A stretch of DNA of 64,000 nucleotides from Rhizobium brockwellii (GCF_000769405.2 NZ_CP053439.1:1736001-1800000); one strand, 5' to 3'; counted from the first letter of the stretch, positions 1-9,355 are shown. Notes: generated from the sequence alone by a model not told the origin. Program-made: numbers and translations.

Positions 1-153
1 CAGGCTGCCGAACTGCAGCATCAACTGACGGCACTTGGCGCCCGGCGCAAGGCCGGCACGATCTCGGAAGCCGTATATCAGGCCAAGGTCGCCGAAATGC
101 GGCGTCTCGCCGCCGAGCACGGCACTGATACGCTCTCCGAAATCTCCAAATAG
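1..153 (+). CDS. C-terminal 50 residues of an unknown protein (5' truncated)
   Basis: The reading frame is open from the first base and ends at TAG 151-153. The visible tail is helical and charged, with a segment GTISEAVYQAKVAEMRRLAAE that loosely resembles the short SHOCT-type C-terminal oligomerisation motif (a turn followed by EE/YQAK helices); that resemblance is my inference. The start lies outside the window, so function cannot be assigned. Confidence 0.5.
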   Translation, partial: QAAELQHQLTALGARRKAGTISEAVYQAKVAEMRRLAAEHGTDTLSEISK

Positions 154-375
154 ACCTTGCCTTTCAGGCAATTTGGACGCAAAGCCATTCCGAATGGATC
201 TGAAGATGCAATTTTCCTGATAATGTGCATTACGCGGCCTTTCCGTCAAAGATTTGCCGCGTGGCTTGGGTCTGATGAATACGGCGTTGCGATTCTGAAG
301 TTCGTGTCGCAGCCGCCGGGAGACGGAACGAACTTCGACTGCGGCCCGAAATGCCGCCTTTCCATGGGGAATGAG

Positions 376-1593
376 ATGGAAGAGTTTCACAAAGTCCGGC
401 GTTTGCCGCCTTATGTTTTCGAACAGGTCAACCGTTTGAAAGCAAGCGCGCGAGCGGGCGGCGCCGATATCATCGATCTCGGCATGGGAAACCCCGACCT
501 TCCCACTCCCCAGTCGATCGTCGACAAGCTGTGCGAGGTCGTGCAGGATCCGCGCACGCACCGTTACTCGTCGTCCAAGGGCATTCCTGGGCTGCGCCGT
601 GCCCAGGCCGCCTATTATGCCCGCCGTTTCGGCGTCAAGCTCAACCCGGATACGCAGGTCGTCGCCACCTTGGGCTCCAAGGAAGGCTTCGCCAACATGG
701 CGCAGGCAATTACCGCGCCCGGCGATGTGATCCTTTGCCCGAACCCCACCTATCCGATCCACGCCTTCGGCTTCCTGATGGCCGGTGGCGTGATCCGCTC
801 CATGTCGGTGGAGCCGGATGCGAGCTTCTTCGAACCGCTCGAACGTGCCGTTCGGCATTCGATCCCGAAGCCATTGGCGCTGATCCTCAACTACCCCTCG
901 AATCCGACGGCTTTTGTCGCGACGCTCGATTTCTACAAGGACGTCATCGCCTTTGCGAAAAAGCACGACATCATCGTGCTTTCCGACCTTGCCTATTCGG
1001 AAATCTACTTCAACGGCGCCCCGCCGCCGTCGGTTCTCGAAGTGCCGGGCGCGATGGACGTGACGGTCGAGTTCACCTCGATGTCGAAGACCTTCTCCAT
1101 GCCCGGCTGGCGCATGGGCTTTGCCGTCGGCAACGAGCGGCTGATCGCGGCGCTCACCCGCGTCAAGTCCTATCTCGACTACGGCGCCTTCACGCCGATC
1201 CAGGTGGCGGCGACGCATGCGCTGAACGGCGATGGTTCCGATATTGCGGAAGTCCGCAACGTCTATAAACGTCGCCGCGATGTCATGGTCGAAAGCTTCG
1301 GCAAGGCCGGGTTCGAGGTGCCGCCGCCGGCTGCGACAATGTTCGCCTGGGCGAAGATCCCGGAAAAGTTCCGTCATCTCGGTTCGCTGGAATTCTCCAA
1401 GCTGCTGGTCGAGAAGGCCGACGTCGCCGTTGCCCCGGGCATCGGCTTCGGCGAGATGGGCGACGACTATGTCCGTCTGGCACTTGTCGAGAATGAACAC
1501 CGCATCCGCCAGGCTGCGCGCAACATCAAGAAGTTCATGTCGACGGCAGACGAGACGATGCACAACGTCATCTCGCTGAACGCACACCGCTAA
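376..1593 (+). CDS. aatC: class I/II PLP aminotransferase, AatC/AlaC-like
   Basis: A 405-residue fold-type I aminotransferase. The PLP lysine is K238 in SMSKTFSMPGWR; other family hallmarks are GMGNPDLPTP near the N-terminus, NPTYP, and NYPSNPTA before the PLP-binding SDLAYSEIYF. Such enzymes transfer amino groups among aspartate, alanine, glutamate or LL-diaminopimelate; the precise substrate cannot be read from sequence. I chose ATG 376 because GGGGAA lies about 5 nt upstream; ATG 364 is an alternative, and an in-frame extension to 157 looks non-coding. It sits 61 bp ahead of hom in the same direction, which suggests an aspartate-family amino acid pair. Confidence 0.85.
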   Translation: MEEFHKVRRLPPYVFEQVNRLKASARAGGADIIDLGMGNPDLPTPQSIVDKLCEVVQDPRTHRYSSSKGIPGLRRAQAAYYARRFGVKLNPDTQVVATLGSKEGFANMAQAITAPGDVILCPNPTYPIHAFGFLMAGGVIRSMSVEPDASFFEPLERAVRHSIPKPLALILNYPSNPTAFVATLDFYKDVIAFAKKHDIIVLSDLAYSEIYFNGAPPPSVLEVPGAMDVTVEFTSMSKTFSMPGWRMGFAVGNERLIAALTRVKSYLDYGAFTPIQVAATHALNGDGSDIAEVRNVYKRRRDVMVESFGKAGFEVPPPAATMFAWAKIPEKFRHLGSLEFSKLLVEKADVAVAPGIGFGEMGDDYVRLALVENEHRIRQAARNIKKFMSTADETMHNVISLNAHR

Positions 1594-1654
1594 TCCAACC
1601 GTTGGGCAGCCGCGTCATGCGGCTGCCGCCACACAGACATTTCAGGATCGATCC

Positions 1655-2980
1655 ATGGCAGATGCCCTCAAAATCGGCATTGCGGGCTTGGGCACCGTTG
1701 GCGCCTCGCTTGTCCGCATCATTCAGCAGAAAAGCAACGAGCTTGCCGTCACCTGCGGGCGTCCGATTACCATCACGGCCGTCTCTGCGCGTGACAGGAC
1801 AAGGGACCGCGGCATCGATCTTTCCACTGTTACCTGGTTCGACCGGCCGGAAGATCTTGCCGAAAAAGGCGATATCGACGTCTTCGTCGAGCTGATGGGC
1901 GGCGCCGAAGGGGCGGCCAACATCTCTGTGCGCGCCGCACTTCAGCGTGGTCTCCATGTGGTGACAGCCAACAAGGCGCTGCTTGCCTATCACGGCGTCG
2001 AGCTTGCGACGATCGCCGAGGAGAAGGGGTCGCTGCTGAACTTCGAGGCGGCAGTCGCCGGCGGCATCCCGGTCATCAAGGCGCTACGTGAATCGCTGAC
2101 GGGCAATTCCGTCTCGCGCATCTATGGCATCATGAATGGCACCTGCAATTACATCCTGACCAAGATGGAGAAGGAGGGGCTTTCCTTCGCCGAATGCCTG
2201 AAGGAAGCGCAGCGGCTGGGTTATGCCGAGGCCGATCCGGCCTTCGATATCGAGGGCAACGACACGGCCCATAAGCTTTCCATCCTGACGACGCTCGCCT
2301 TCGGCAATCAGATCGCCGCCGACGATATCTATCTCGAGGGCATCACCAACATCTCGATCGAGGATATCCACGCCGCTGCCGAGCTCGGTTATCGCATCAA
2401 GCTCTTGGGCGTTGCCCAGCGCACCGATACCGGCATCGAGCAGCGCGTCCATCCCACAATGGTGCCGGTCGATTCGGTCATCGCCCAGGTCGACGGCGTC
2501 ACCAATGCAGTGGCGATCGAATCCGACGTGCTCGGCGAACTGCTGATGGTTGGCCCTGGCGCCGGCGGCAACGCCACGGCCTCGTCGGTGCTTGGCGATA
2601 TCGCCGATATCGCCAAGAGCCAGCCGGGCGCCCAGCGCGTGCCGGTGCTCGGCCATCCCGCAACGACGCTGGAACCCTACCACAAGGCGCAGATGCAGAG
2701 CCACGAGGGCGGCTATTTCATCCGCCTGACCGTGCTCGACCGCACCGGCGTGTTTGCCAGCGTCGCAACCCGCATGGCCGAAAACAACATCTCGCTGGAA
2801 TCGATCGTCCAGCGCTCCAAGCAGCACCTGGCGCCATCGCATCACCAGACGATCATTCTCGTCACCCATGCGACGACGGAAGATTCGGTGCGCAAGGCAG
2901 TCGCCTCGATCAAGTCGGAAGGTTACCTCTTCGGCGAGCCTCAGGTGATTCGCATCGAGCGGCCGAAAGAGGAAGGCTGA
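1655..2980 (+). CDS. hom: homoserine dehydrogenase
   Basis: A 441-residue enzyme that reduces aspartate semialdehyde to homoserine on the way to threonine and methionine. The N-terminal Rossmann motif GIAGLGTVGASLV is followed by the catalytic domain (ANKALLAYHG, GIMNGTCNYIL, EADPAFDIEGNDTAHKL). Residues about 350-435 form an ACT domain (FIRLTVLDRTGVFASVA...), the usual site of threonine feedback inhibition. Length is normal for the ACT-containing bacterial form. It follows aatC and is closed by a strong terminator at 3011-3041. Confidence 0.96.
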   Translation: MADALKIGIAGLGTVGASLVRIIQQKSNELAVTCGRPITITAVSARDRTRDRGIDLSTVTWFDRPEDLAEKGDIDVFVELMGGAEGAANISVRAALQRGLHVVTANKALLAYHGVELATIAEEKGSLLNFEAAVAGGIPVIKALRESLTGNSVSRIYGIMNGTCNYILTKMEKEGLSFAECLKEAQRLGYAEADPAFDIEGNDTAHKLSILTTLAFGNQIAADDIYLEGITNISIEDIHAAAELGYRIKLLGVAQRTDTGIEQRVHPTMVPVDSVIAQVDGVTNAVAIESDVLGELLMVGPGAGGNATASSVLGDIADIAKSQPGAQRVPVLGHPATTLEPYHKAQMQSHEGGYFIRLTVLDRTGVFASVATRMAENNISLESIVQRSKQHLAPSHHQTIILVTHATTEDSVRKAVASIKSEGYLFGEPQVIRIERPKEEG

Positions 2981-3010
2981 CCTCTCTTTTGCCTCAATCC
3001 GGGATAGCTG

Positions 3011-3041
3011 ACCCGCCCTGTGCACGCAGGGCGGGTTTTTT
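3011..3041 (+). terminator. rho-independent terminator of hom
   Basis: Perfect 10-bp stem ACCCGCCCTG/CAGGGCGGGT (3011-3020 with 3027-3036) around a 6-nt loop, followed by a T tract. It lies 30 bp after the hom stop. Confidence 0.9.
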
Positions 3042-3142
3042 ATTGGCTGTTTAACCGCTCTCACGAAAACTTATATTAACAGATACCGAAACATTGATAT
3101 AAATAAGCCGGGAGAGGGGAGTCGCCGGCTTTGGAGAATATC

Positions 3143-3397
3143 GTGAACAAGGGCAGCCATGCCGGGAAGGGGTATGGCCGTTCGGAAGAGAAACCTCCCG
3201 ATCATCCGGGTGTGTTTGAGAACGTTCCCGAAACGGACCATGATGTGGTTCGTTACCAAATCCCCGGGGCCTCCAGCGAGGCCCATGATGACGACGAAAG
3301 TCCTGAAGGCCGCAACTGGGCCATTCTCCTCACCGTGTTTTCCGTCATTCTCGTGCAGATAAGCGGAATCGCCCTGATAGTCTGGGCGGTATTCTAA
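3143..3397 (+). CDS. hypothetical single-pass membrane protein
   Basis: An 84-residue protein with a hydrophilic, Pro/Asp/Glu-rich N-terminal two thirds (EKPPDHPGVFENVPETDHD, DDDESPEG) and one C-terminal membrane helix (WAILLTVFSVILVQISGIAL, about residues 62-82). It starts at GTG 3143 with GGAGA 6 nt upstream; TTG 3131 in frame is possible. No family was recognised. The tail-anchored layout implies an inner-membrane protein with a cytoplasmic acidic domain. Confidence 0.6.
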   Translation: MNKGSHAGKGYGRSEEKPPDHPGVFENVPETDHDVVRYQIPGASSEAHDDDESPEGRNWAILLTVFSVILVQISGIALIVWAVF

Positions 3398-3398
3398 A

Positions 3399-3496
3399 GC
3401 GTGTCGCGACTTTCAGATTCGCTCTCGCGCTTTAGGTCTTTATTTTTACGCATGTCGTTGTCGCAAAACCGCTGGACACTTTTGCGCGACATGCTT
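3399..3496 (-). repeat. RIME-like intergenic palindromic repeat, copy 1 (inverted)
   Basis: This 98-bp element reads as the reverse complement of 39771-39867 with only scattered differences. It contains the self-complementary GCATGTCG...CGACATGC core with internal CAAAACCGCTG...CACTTTTGCG. It lies between the small membrane-protein gene and recJ. Assignment to the Rhizobium intergenic mosaic elements (RIME) is from memory of that family. Confidence 0.75.
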
Positions 3497-3581
3497 GGTA
3501 AAAATCCGTGTCTGCAAATCCATCGCTATGTTATCTCCGCTGCTCCTGTAGAAAGAGCAGATGAAGTCAGCGGAGTGTGGC

Positions 3582-5384
3582 ATGGCAGATCTCGTCGACC
3601 CCGTACAGCGCGCGTTTCTCGGCGTGGAGAAATCCGCGCTCGACAATCGCTGGGTGGCGCGGCTCGACCAGGCAGGGCAGAACCGCGCGCTGGCCATGTC
3701 GCAGATCCATGGATTGCCGGATCTGATCGCCCGGGTGCTCGCCGGGCGCGGCGTGACGGTGGACGAGGCGATCGAATTCCTCGATCCGACGATCCGCAGC
3801 CTGATGCCCGATCCCCATAAGCTGACCGATTGCGAAAAGGCCGCGACCCGCCTCCTGCGCGCCATCGAGCGCGGCGAGAGCGTCGCCATCTTCGGCGACT
3901 ACGACGTCGACGGCGCAGCCTCCTCGGCACTGATGTTCCGCTTTCTCAGGCATTTCGGCGTCAAGGCGACCATCTATATCCCCGACCGCGTCTTCGAAGG
4001 TTACGGCCCCAATCCGGCGGCGATCAACCAGTTGATCGATAACGGCGCTCAGTTGATCGTCACCGTTGATTGCGGCTCCACCAGCCACGAGGCGCTGGCC
4101 GCCGCTGCCGCGCGCAATATCGATGTCGTCGTCATCGATCACCACCAGGTGACACATGAGCTGCCGCCCTGCCATGCGCTGGTCAACCCGAACCGCGAGG
4201 ACGATCTCTCGGGGCAGGGGCATCTTTGCGCCGCCGGCGTCGTCTTCATGGTGCTGGTCGCGACGCTCAGGCTGCTGCGTGCGGCCGGCAACAAGCGCAT
4301 CCTGGCGCTCGACCTGCTGCAGTGGCTGGATATCGTGGCACTTGCGACGGTCTGCGATGTCGTGCCGCTGAAAGGCCTCAACCGCGCCTATGTCGTGAAG
4401 GGGCTGGTCGCTGCCCGCCACCAGAGCAATGCCGGACTGGCAGCACTCTTCCGCAAGGCGGGGCTCGCCGGCCCGGTGACACCCTATCATTTTGGCTTCC
4501 TGATCGGCCCGCGCATCAATGCCGGTGGGCGGATCGGCGACGCGGCACTCGGAAGCCGGCTGCTGACGCTCGATGATGCCGGAGAGGCTGATGTGATCGC
4601 GCAGCGCCTCGACGAGCTCAACCGCGAACGCCAGGCGATGGAGGCGATCATGCTGCAGGAGGCGGAAGCCGAGGCGCTTGCCGAATATGGCGACGGCGAG
4701 GGGGCGTCCGTCATCGTCACCGCCCATGAGAAATGGCATCCCGGTATCGTCGGGCTGATCGCGGCGCGGCTGAAGGAAAAGTTCAAACGGCCGGCCTTCG
4801 CGATCGCCTTCGATTCCTCCGGCCGAGGCACCGGCTCAGGCCGCTCGATCAACGGCTTTGACATGGGCAGGATGGTTCGGGCCGCAGTCGACGAGGGGCT
4901 GCTCGTCAAAGGCGGCGGCCACGCCATGGCCGCGGGCCTGACGGTCGAGCGTACTGAGCTCGGCAGGCTGAGGACCTTCTTCACCGAGAAGGCCGAGAGG
5001 ACGGTGGCCAGCCTCGTCGCCAACGAAACGCTGAAGATCGACGGTGCGATCGGCGCAAGCGGCGCCACTCTCGAACTCATCGACAGCCTGGAGGCCGCCG
5101 GCCCTTACGGCTCCGGTCATGCTCAGCCGCTCTTTGCCATACCGGCCCATCGTTTGCGTGACGCGCGCCTGGTCGGCGAGAAACATGTGAAGGTGACGCT
5201 GGAGGCCATGGACGGATCGCGACTCGACGGCATCGCCTTCCGCGCCGCCGATACGCCGCTTGGCAATCTTCTCATCAATTCACGCGGCGCCAACCTCCAT
5301 GTCGCCGGTTCGCTCGGTGCCGATCATTACCAGGGCGCACGCCGCATCCAGCTGCGCGTCTGCGATGCAGCGCCGGCGAAATAG
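3582..5384 (+). CDS. recJ: single-stranded-DNA-specific exonuclease RecJ
   Basis: A 600-residue DHH-family 5'-3' ssDNA exonuclease acting in RecF-pathway recombination and repair. Metal-binding motifs are visible: DYDVDGAASSA near residue 106, VTVDCGSTSHEAL, VVVIDHHQV, and the DHHA1 motif KGGGHAMAAGLT. The C-terminal OB-like domain follows. I chose ATG 3582 since GGAG at 3572-3575 is well spaced; an upstream ATG at 3561 would add seven residues. It is transcribed alone, between a RIME-like repeat and the tRNA-Glu cluster. Confidence 0.95.
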   Translation: MADLVDPVQRAFLGVEKSALDNRWVARLDQAGQNRALAMSQIHGLPDLIARVLAGRGVTVDEAIEFLDPTIRSLMPDPHKLTDCEKAATRLLRAIERGESVAIFGDYDVDGAASSALMFRFLRHFGVKATIYIPDRVFEGYGPNPAAINQLIDNGAQLIVTVDCGSTSHEALAAAAARNIDVVVIDHHQVTHELPPCHALVNPNREDDLSGQGHLCAAGVVFMVLVATLRLLRAAGNKRILALDLLQWLDIVALATVCDVVPLKGLNRAYVVKGLVAARHQSNAGLAALFRKAGLAGPVTPYHFGFLIGPRINAGGRIGDAALGSRLLTLDDAGEADVIAQRLDELNRERQAMEAIMLQEAEAEALAEYGDGEGASVIVTAHEKWHPGIVGLIAARLKEKFKRPAFAIAFDSSGRGTGSGRSINGFDMGRMVRAAVDEGLLVKGGGHAMAAGLTVERTELGRLRTFFTEKAERTVASLVANETLKIDGAIGASGATLELIDSLEAAGPYGSGHAQPLFAIPAHRLRDARLVGEKHVKVTLEAMDGSRLDGIAFRAADTPLGNLLINSRGANLHVAGSLGADHYQGARRIQLRVCDAAPAK

Positions 5385-5433
5385 AGCAGTCACGCAAGAA
5401 CGCTGACGATGGAAGGTGTCAAGAGAGAGAAAG

Positions 5434-5508
5434 TGGTACGCCCTAGGGGAGTCGAACCCCTCTTCCCAGAATGAAAATCTGGTGTCCTAACCGATAGACG
5501 AAGGGCGC
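5434..5508 (-). tRNA. tRNA-Glu (anticodon UUC)
   Basis: 75 nt including encoded CCA. Acceptor GCGCCCT pairs with AGGGCGT (one G-U pair); the anticodon stem-loop CCAGA-TTTTCAT-TCTGG gives anticodon TTC. It is identical to the copy at 5903-5977, including part of the flanks. Confidence 0.96.
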
Positions 5509-5751
5509 TTCCTTCGTGGTGGCGCCCTTATAGTCAGCACCTTCGAAGGCCGCAAGCGCCAAGGCGCGAAAAAATCATCGTTTTCGCCGATTTATTTCGG
5601 CTGTGGAAAAACGAGGCGCAAGCTGCGGCGGAGAGGAGACAAATCAAACCGGCGGGCTAGGATGGGCAGCGTCGAGCGAACCGAAGGGTTCCTCGAGGAG
5701 AATGATAGGGGCGGCCGACGTCGATCGAATGACGACGGCCTATCAACAGAA

Positions 5752-5826
5752 TGGTACGCCCTAGGGGAGTCGAACCCCTCTTTACAGAATGAGAATCTGT
5801 CGTCCTAACCGATAGACGAAGGGCGC
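5752..5826 (-). tRNA. tRNA-Glu (anticodon CUC)
   Basis: 75 nt with encoded CCA and the same acceptor and T arms as its two neighbours. The anticodon stem-loop is ACAGA-TTCTCAT-TCTGT, giving anticodon CTC. It differs from the flanking UUC copies only in and next to the anticodon arm. Confidence 0.96.
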
Positions 5827-5902
5827 GCAGGCAGCCTCGTTAAAATAGGAGCGCGCGCTGGCTTCTGCAAGCGGAAGTGATGGCTTCTTTATGGAGAGAA
5901 AG

Positions 5903-5977
5903 TGGTACGCCCTAGGGGAGTCGAACCCCTCTTCCCAGAATGAAAATCTGGTGTCCTAACCGATAGACGAAGGGCGC
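5903..5977 (-). tRNA. tRNA-Glu (anticodon UUC), second copy
   Basis: Identical over 75 nt to 5434-5508, anticodon TTC, CCA encoded. The 5' flank (CCTTCGTGGTGGCGCCCTTA at 5980-5999) and the 3' flank (GAGAGAAAG) are also shared with the first copy, so the two are a duplication that includes flanking DNA. Confidence 0.96.
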
Positions 5978-6174
5978 GTCCTTCGTGGTGGCGCCCTTAT
6001 AGTCAGGCGTTTTGAATCCCGCAAGCGGAATTGCGGTTTTCTTTCAAAAAAATGACAGGAAATCCGAGTGCGTTCGAGAAGCCGATTATTGAAGCTGAAT
6101 CAATAGGCTGCCGGTTGTTTCTTTAACGCGACGAGGCGGCGCTGCCGTAACGTGATGCGAAAATCGCCCGGCCT

Positions 6175-7242
6175 TCAGATCGCTCTTGCCGTCGCCATCG
6201 GTGCGCGCTTGCCGCCGCAGCCCCAGTTCCAGTCACGGGTTTTGCCGGTATCGAGGTGAACCGAATCCGTGTGGCAGTAGGTGCCGACGCCGCCGCGGTC
6301 CGGTAACGAGCGGATATAGGCGGCGATATCCCATTTCGCGACACCGTCGATCTGGATGTCGGCGGCCTCGCAGCTCTTGTGCATCGATTCGTCAGCGCCG
6401 CCGACGAGGCGGTTATGCTCTTCGTCACGGTAGCCGGAGGTGACGATGACAGGCCGGCCGAAATGACTTTCGACCGTCTTGATCACCTTCAGCAGGTCGG
6501 GTTTGAAGCAGCCGACCTCGACCTTGTCGTTCTGGAGATGCAGTCCGTTCGGCGCGATACGCGTCATGCCGGGCAGGGCCGCCTTGTGCAGCAGGCCGGA
6601 AAGGCTGCCGAGCAGGTTCTGCTTCGGCGCGCTGTAGAGCGCGTTCATCGTCGAGGTGGGAATGCTGCCCGTCGCCAACGACGCTGTCTGCACAGGCTCA
6701 AGCTGCGTGCTGCTATTCTGTGAGGATTGCTGCGGCAGCACCGGCTCCGCCGGCTGTTGGGGCACGGGCGGCTGGCTGTAGACGCTGCTTCGCGCCGGTG
6801 CTGCACCTTCCACCGGCACATAGGCCTGCGGCTGAATGACGGTGGATGTGCTGTTGTTCTGCGGCGCCGGCTGTTGATCGGAAAAGATGCTCATCGCTTG
6901 CGCGTTGATCCGGGTCGACTGCAGTACGAGCCCGCCAATATTGGCAGGCGCCGCTGTCGCCGGATCGGCGGGCGGAGCGACGGCATTTGGATCTTGTGCC
7001 ACGACCTGAGGCGCGGCTTGAGCGCCGGAGACGTTGACGAGCCGGGGATCCGTATACACCGAACGTGGGGCAGGGCTTGCAGGCGCTGCCGTGGCCAGCT
7101 GCGGTGCTGCGGCCGGCACAGCCGGAACCGCCGCCGCCGAATCGAGCGCCTTCTTGTCCGACGCGCAGCCGGACAGCGCCAGCACCGAGGTGGCGATCAG
7201 CAAAGCGCCCGTCAAGGGCATCCGCATCTGCATGTTACGCAA
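6175..7242 (-). CDS. lipoprotein with C-terminal peptidase M15-type (DUF882/YcbK-like) domain
   Basis: A 355-residue exported protein. The N-terminal signal ends in a lipobox (VLALSGC), followed by a long low-complexity Ala/Pro/Gln linker to about residue 230. The C-terminal domain (from VGCFKPDLLKVIKTV) has the M15_3 pattern: VTSGYRDEEHN, SMHKSCEAADIQI and SVHLDTG, supplying His, Asp and His zinc ligands. Family members cleave or bind peptidoglycan peptides; the exact activity here is unproven. TTG 7242 has GGAG 8 nt upstream; ATG 7233 is the alternative. Confidence 0.8.
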   Translation of the reverse strand: MRNMQMRMPLTGALLIATSVLALSGCASDKKALDSAAAVPAVPAAAPQLATAAPASPAPRSVYTDPRLVNVSGAQAAPQVVAQDPNAVAPPADPATAAPANIGGLVLQSTRINAQAMSIFSDQQPAPQNNSTSTVIQPQAYVPVEGAAPARSSVYSQPPVPQQPAEPVLPQQSSQNSSTQLEPVQTASLATGSIPTSTMNALYSAPKQNLLGSLSGLLHKAALPGMTRIAPNGLHLQNDKVEVGCFKPDLLKVIKTVESHFGRPVIVTSGYRDEEHNRLVGGADESMHKSCEAADIQIDGVAKWDIAAYIRSLPDRGGVGTYCHTDSVHLDTGKTRDWNWGCGGKRAPMATARAI

Positions 7243-7365
7243 GCGACAATCTCCAGTTGATGCGGAAAATCGGCGAAAAACGCTTCTCTTCCGCTTCGAG
7301 TCGTCAGGAGATTGCCTGCGGGGCCGGATCGCGGCAAGCGCCGAGGCGCCGACGGGACCCGAAAT

Positions 7366-7400
7366 CGAAAAAGCCGCAAGCCTCGCAAAAGCCTTGCGGC
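7366..7400 (-). terminator. terminator downstream of gloA
   Basis: Stem GCCGCAAG/CTTGCGGC (7373-7380 with 7393-7400). Read on the minus strand it is followed by a T-rich run, 9 bp after the glyoxalase stop. Confidence 0.75.
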
Positions 7401-7408
7401 GAAAACCC

Positions 7409-7849
7409 TTACCAGGCGCCGGTATTGCCCATCGAAGCCCAGGGCTCAGTGGCCGGAAGCGGGTTGCCCTTTTGCAGGATTTCGATCGAGATGCCGTCGG
7501 GCGAGCGCACGAAGGCCATGTTGCCGTCGCGCGGCGGCCGGTTGATGGTGACGCCGTTGTCCATCAGATTCTGGCAGGTCGCGTAAATATCGTCGACCTC
7601 ATAAGCGAGGTGGCCGAAATTGCGTCCTCCGCTATAATCTTCCGTGTCCCAATTGTAGGTAAGCTCGAGGCAGGGGGCCTTTTCGCTGCGCGCACGGTCG
7701 AGATCGTCGCGAGCGGCCAGAAAAACCAGGGTGAAGCGGCCTTTCTCGTTTTCGTGGCGGCGAATCTCCTCCAGCCCGAACAGCGTGGTGTAAAAGGTAA
7801 GCGAGGCGTCCAGGTCTTTGACGCGTACCATTGTGTGGAGATAACGCAT
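7409..7849 (-). CDS. gloA: lactoylglutathione lyase (glyoxalase I)
   Basis: A 146-residue VOC-fold enzyme that isomerises the methylglyoxal-glutathione hemithioacetal to S-lactoylglutathione. It starts MRYLHTMVRVKDLDASLTFY, with the metal ligand His near the N-terminus, then LELTYNW, NFGHLAYEVDDIY and a C-terminal GISIEILQ carrying the metal Glu. ATG 7849 is preceded by AGGAG at good spacing. Length and motif order match bacterial GloA. Monocistronic, with its own terminator. Confidence 0.93.
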   Translation of the reverse strand: MRYLHTMVRVKDLDASLTFYTTLFGLEEIRRHENEKGRFTLVFLAARDDLDRARSEKAPCLELTYNWDTEDYSGGRNFGHLAYEVDDIYATCQNLMDNGVTINRPPRDGNMAFVRSPDGISIEILQKGNPLPATEPWASMGNTGAW

Positions 7850-8044
7850 TCTATCTACTCCTTTATTGGGGCTGGCTTTTTTCAGCGAGCCGAGGTCAGC
7901 TTCGGGCAAGTCATCTTTATAAAATGTGCAGCTGGGAATAACCGAAAACTAGGACTTGCGCTTATCCGTTACCAAGATGTTAATCTTGATTTGAAGAATC
8001 AGTTAACCGTAACAGTGTGACGCGTATTCGAGGGGCTGGCGACA

Positions 8045-8623
8045 ATGGCTGATAGGATTTCATCGAACGAATACTCCGACCTCGACGAGCTATCGGGAGA
8101 GGCGGTCGATCTTGTTGAAATCACCGGCGTCGTCAAGTGGTTCGACGTCGCCAAGGGTTTCGGTTTCATCGTGCCCGACAACGCCATGCAGGATGTTCTC
8201 CTGCACGTGACCTGCCTGCGCCGCGACGGTTACCAAACGATCCTCGAGGGAACGCGCATCGTTGCCCTCATCCAGCGCCGCGAGCGCGGCTATCAGGCTT
8301 TCAAGATTCTCTCGATGGACCAGTCGACCGCGGTTCATCCCTCGCAGCTGCCGCCGGTGCGCACCCATGTGCAGGTCACCGCGACGAGCGGGCTTGAGCG
8401 TGCGCTGGTCAAGTGGTTCAACCGCACCAAGGGCTTCGGCTTCCTGACGCGCGGCGAGGGCACGGAAGATATCTTCGTGCACATGGAAACGCTCCGCCGC
8501 TTCGGCCTGACGGAGCTGCGCCCCGGTCAGGTGGTGCTCGTCCGCTTCGGCGACGGCGAAAAGGGCCTGATGGCCGCAGAGATCCATCCTGACGTTCCGA
8601 GCCCGGCAAGCCGGTCGCACTGA
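8045..8623 (+). CDS. double cold-shock-domain protein
   Basis: 192 residues with two cold-shock domains. The first (about 26-92) has [17 protein letters not shown]; the second (about 118-185) has [17 protein letters not shown] and [14 protein letters not shown]. Both keep the RNP1 KGFGF aromatic core that binds single-stranded RNA or DNA. Two-domain Csp proteins are typical of alphaproteobacteria. The stop is 2 nt before the DUF192 gene, so the pair is probably co-transcribed and translationally coupled. Confidence 0.92.
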   Translation: MADRISSNEYSDLDELSGEAVDLVEITGVVKWFDVAKGFGFIVPDNAMQDVLLHVTCLRRDGYQTILEGTRIVALIQRRERGYQAFKILSMDQSTAVHPSQLPPVRTHVQVTATSGLERALVKWFNRTKGFGFLTRGEGTEDIFVHMETLRRFGLTELRPGQVVLVRFGDGEKGLMAAEIHPDVPSPASRSH

Positions 8624-8625
8624 AC

Positions 8626-9114
8626 ATGCGCGGCCTAATCCTGTTTGATGCCATCAGAAGCGCCATCCTGGCGCTTTTTTTCATGGTTGCGCTGCCGGCG
8701 TTGGCTGACGAGCAGATGCGGTTCGACAAGGAGCCGCTGCTCATCCAGACCGCCGCGGGCAAGGTGCTGCATTTCACCGTCGAGATAGCCTCGAGCCCCG
8801 ATCAGCGCGCCCGCGGACTGATGTTTCGCAAGGTGATGGCCGACGATGCCGGTATGATCTTCGATTTCGACGAGCCACGGCGCGTCACCATGTGGATGGA
8901 AAACACCATCCTGCCGCTCGACATGCTTTTTGCCGACGACACCGGCACGATTCGCCACATCAAGGAAAAGGCAGTGCCCTATTCGCGCGACATCATCGAT
9001 TCGATGGCCCCGGTGAAATACGTCGTCGAACTCAATGCCGGTATCGTCGCCAAATTGGGTATCAAGCCTGGCGACAGGATCGTCAGCGCCACGACGACCA
9101 AGAAGGCGAAGTAA
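8626..9114 (+). CDS. exported DUF192 family protein
   Basis: 162 residues: a signal peptide (LALFFMVALPALADE) followed by a complete DUF192 domain with the hallmark RARGLMFRK, GMIFDFDEPRRVTMWMENT and LPLDMLFAD motifs. Its function is not established; DUF192 proteins are widespread small periplasmic beta proteins. It begins 2 nt after the cold-shock gene, an arrangement I recall as common in rhizobia. Confidence 0.9.
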   Translation: MRGLILFDAIRSAILALFFMVALPALADEQMRFDKEPLLIQTAAGKVLHFTVEIASSPDQRARGLMFRKVMADDAGMIFDFDEPRRVTMWMENTILPLDMLFADDTGTIRHIKEKAVPYSRDIIDSMAPVKYVVELNAGIVAKLGIKPGDRIVSATTTKKAK

Positions 9115-9188
9115 CGGAAGCATGACCGCGCGCGCAGGCGAGCTGCGATGCAGCTGTCCAAGAATTCAAGAATATCGAGATATTTGAA

Positions 9189-9265
<77 letters not shown>

Positions 9266-9324
9266 TGCCGTTAATGGCAGGGGAGATACACGGTTCACTT
9301 CCCCGTCGCAACCCATAAATCCAG

Positions 9325-9355
9325 CACAGGCTGGAGATTTTCTCGCCAGCCTGTG
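9325..9355. repeat. perfect 10-bp inverted repeat (hairpin)
   Basis: CACAGGCTGG (9325-9334) and CCAGCCTGTG (9346-9355) around an 11-nt loop. It lies between tRNA-Pro and the 37-residue membrane-protein gene, about 75 bp past that gene's stop. There is no T tract on either side, so it may be a processing or stabilising hairpin. Confidence 0.55.

Noticed and set aside
157..375. N-terminal extension of the aminotransferase
   Set aside because: It adds about 73 residues absent from the family and has poor coding character; ATG 376 has a good ribosome-binding site.
5385..6120. CRISPR-like alternation of similar units
   Set aside because: The repeated units are three complete tRNA-Glu genes, not CRISPR repeats. 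No CRISPR array or cas gene was seen anywhere in the window.
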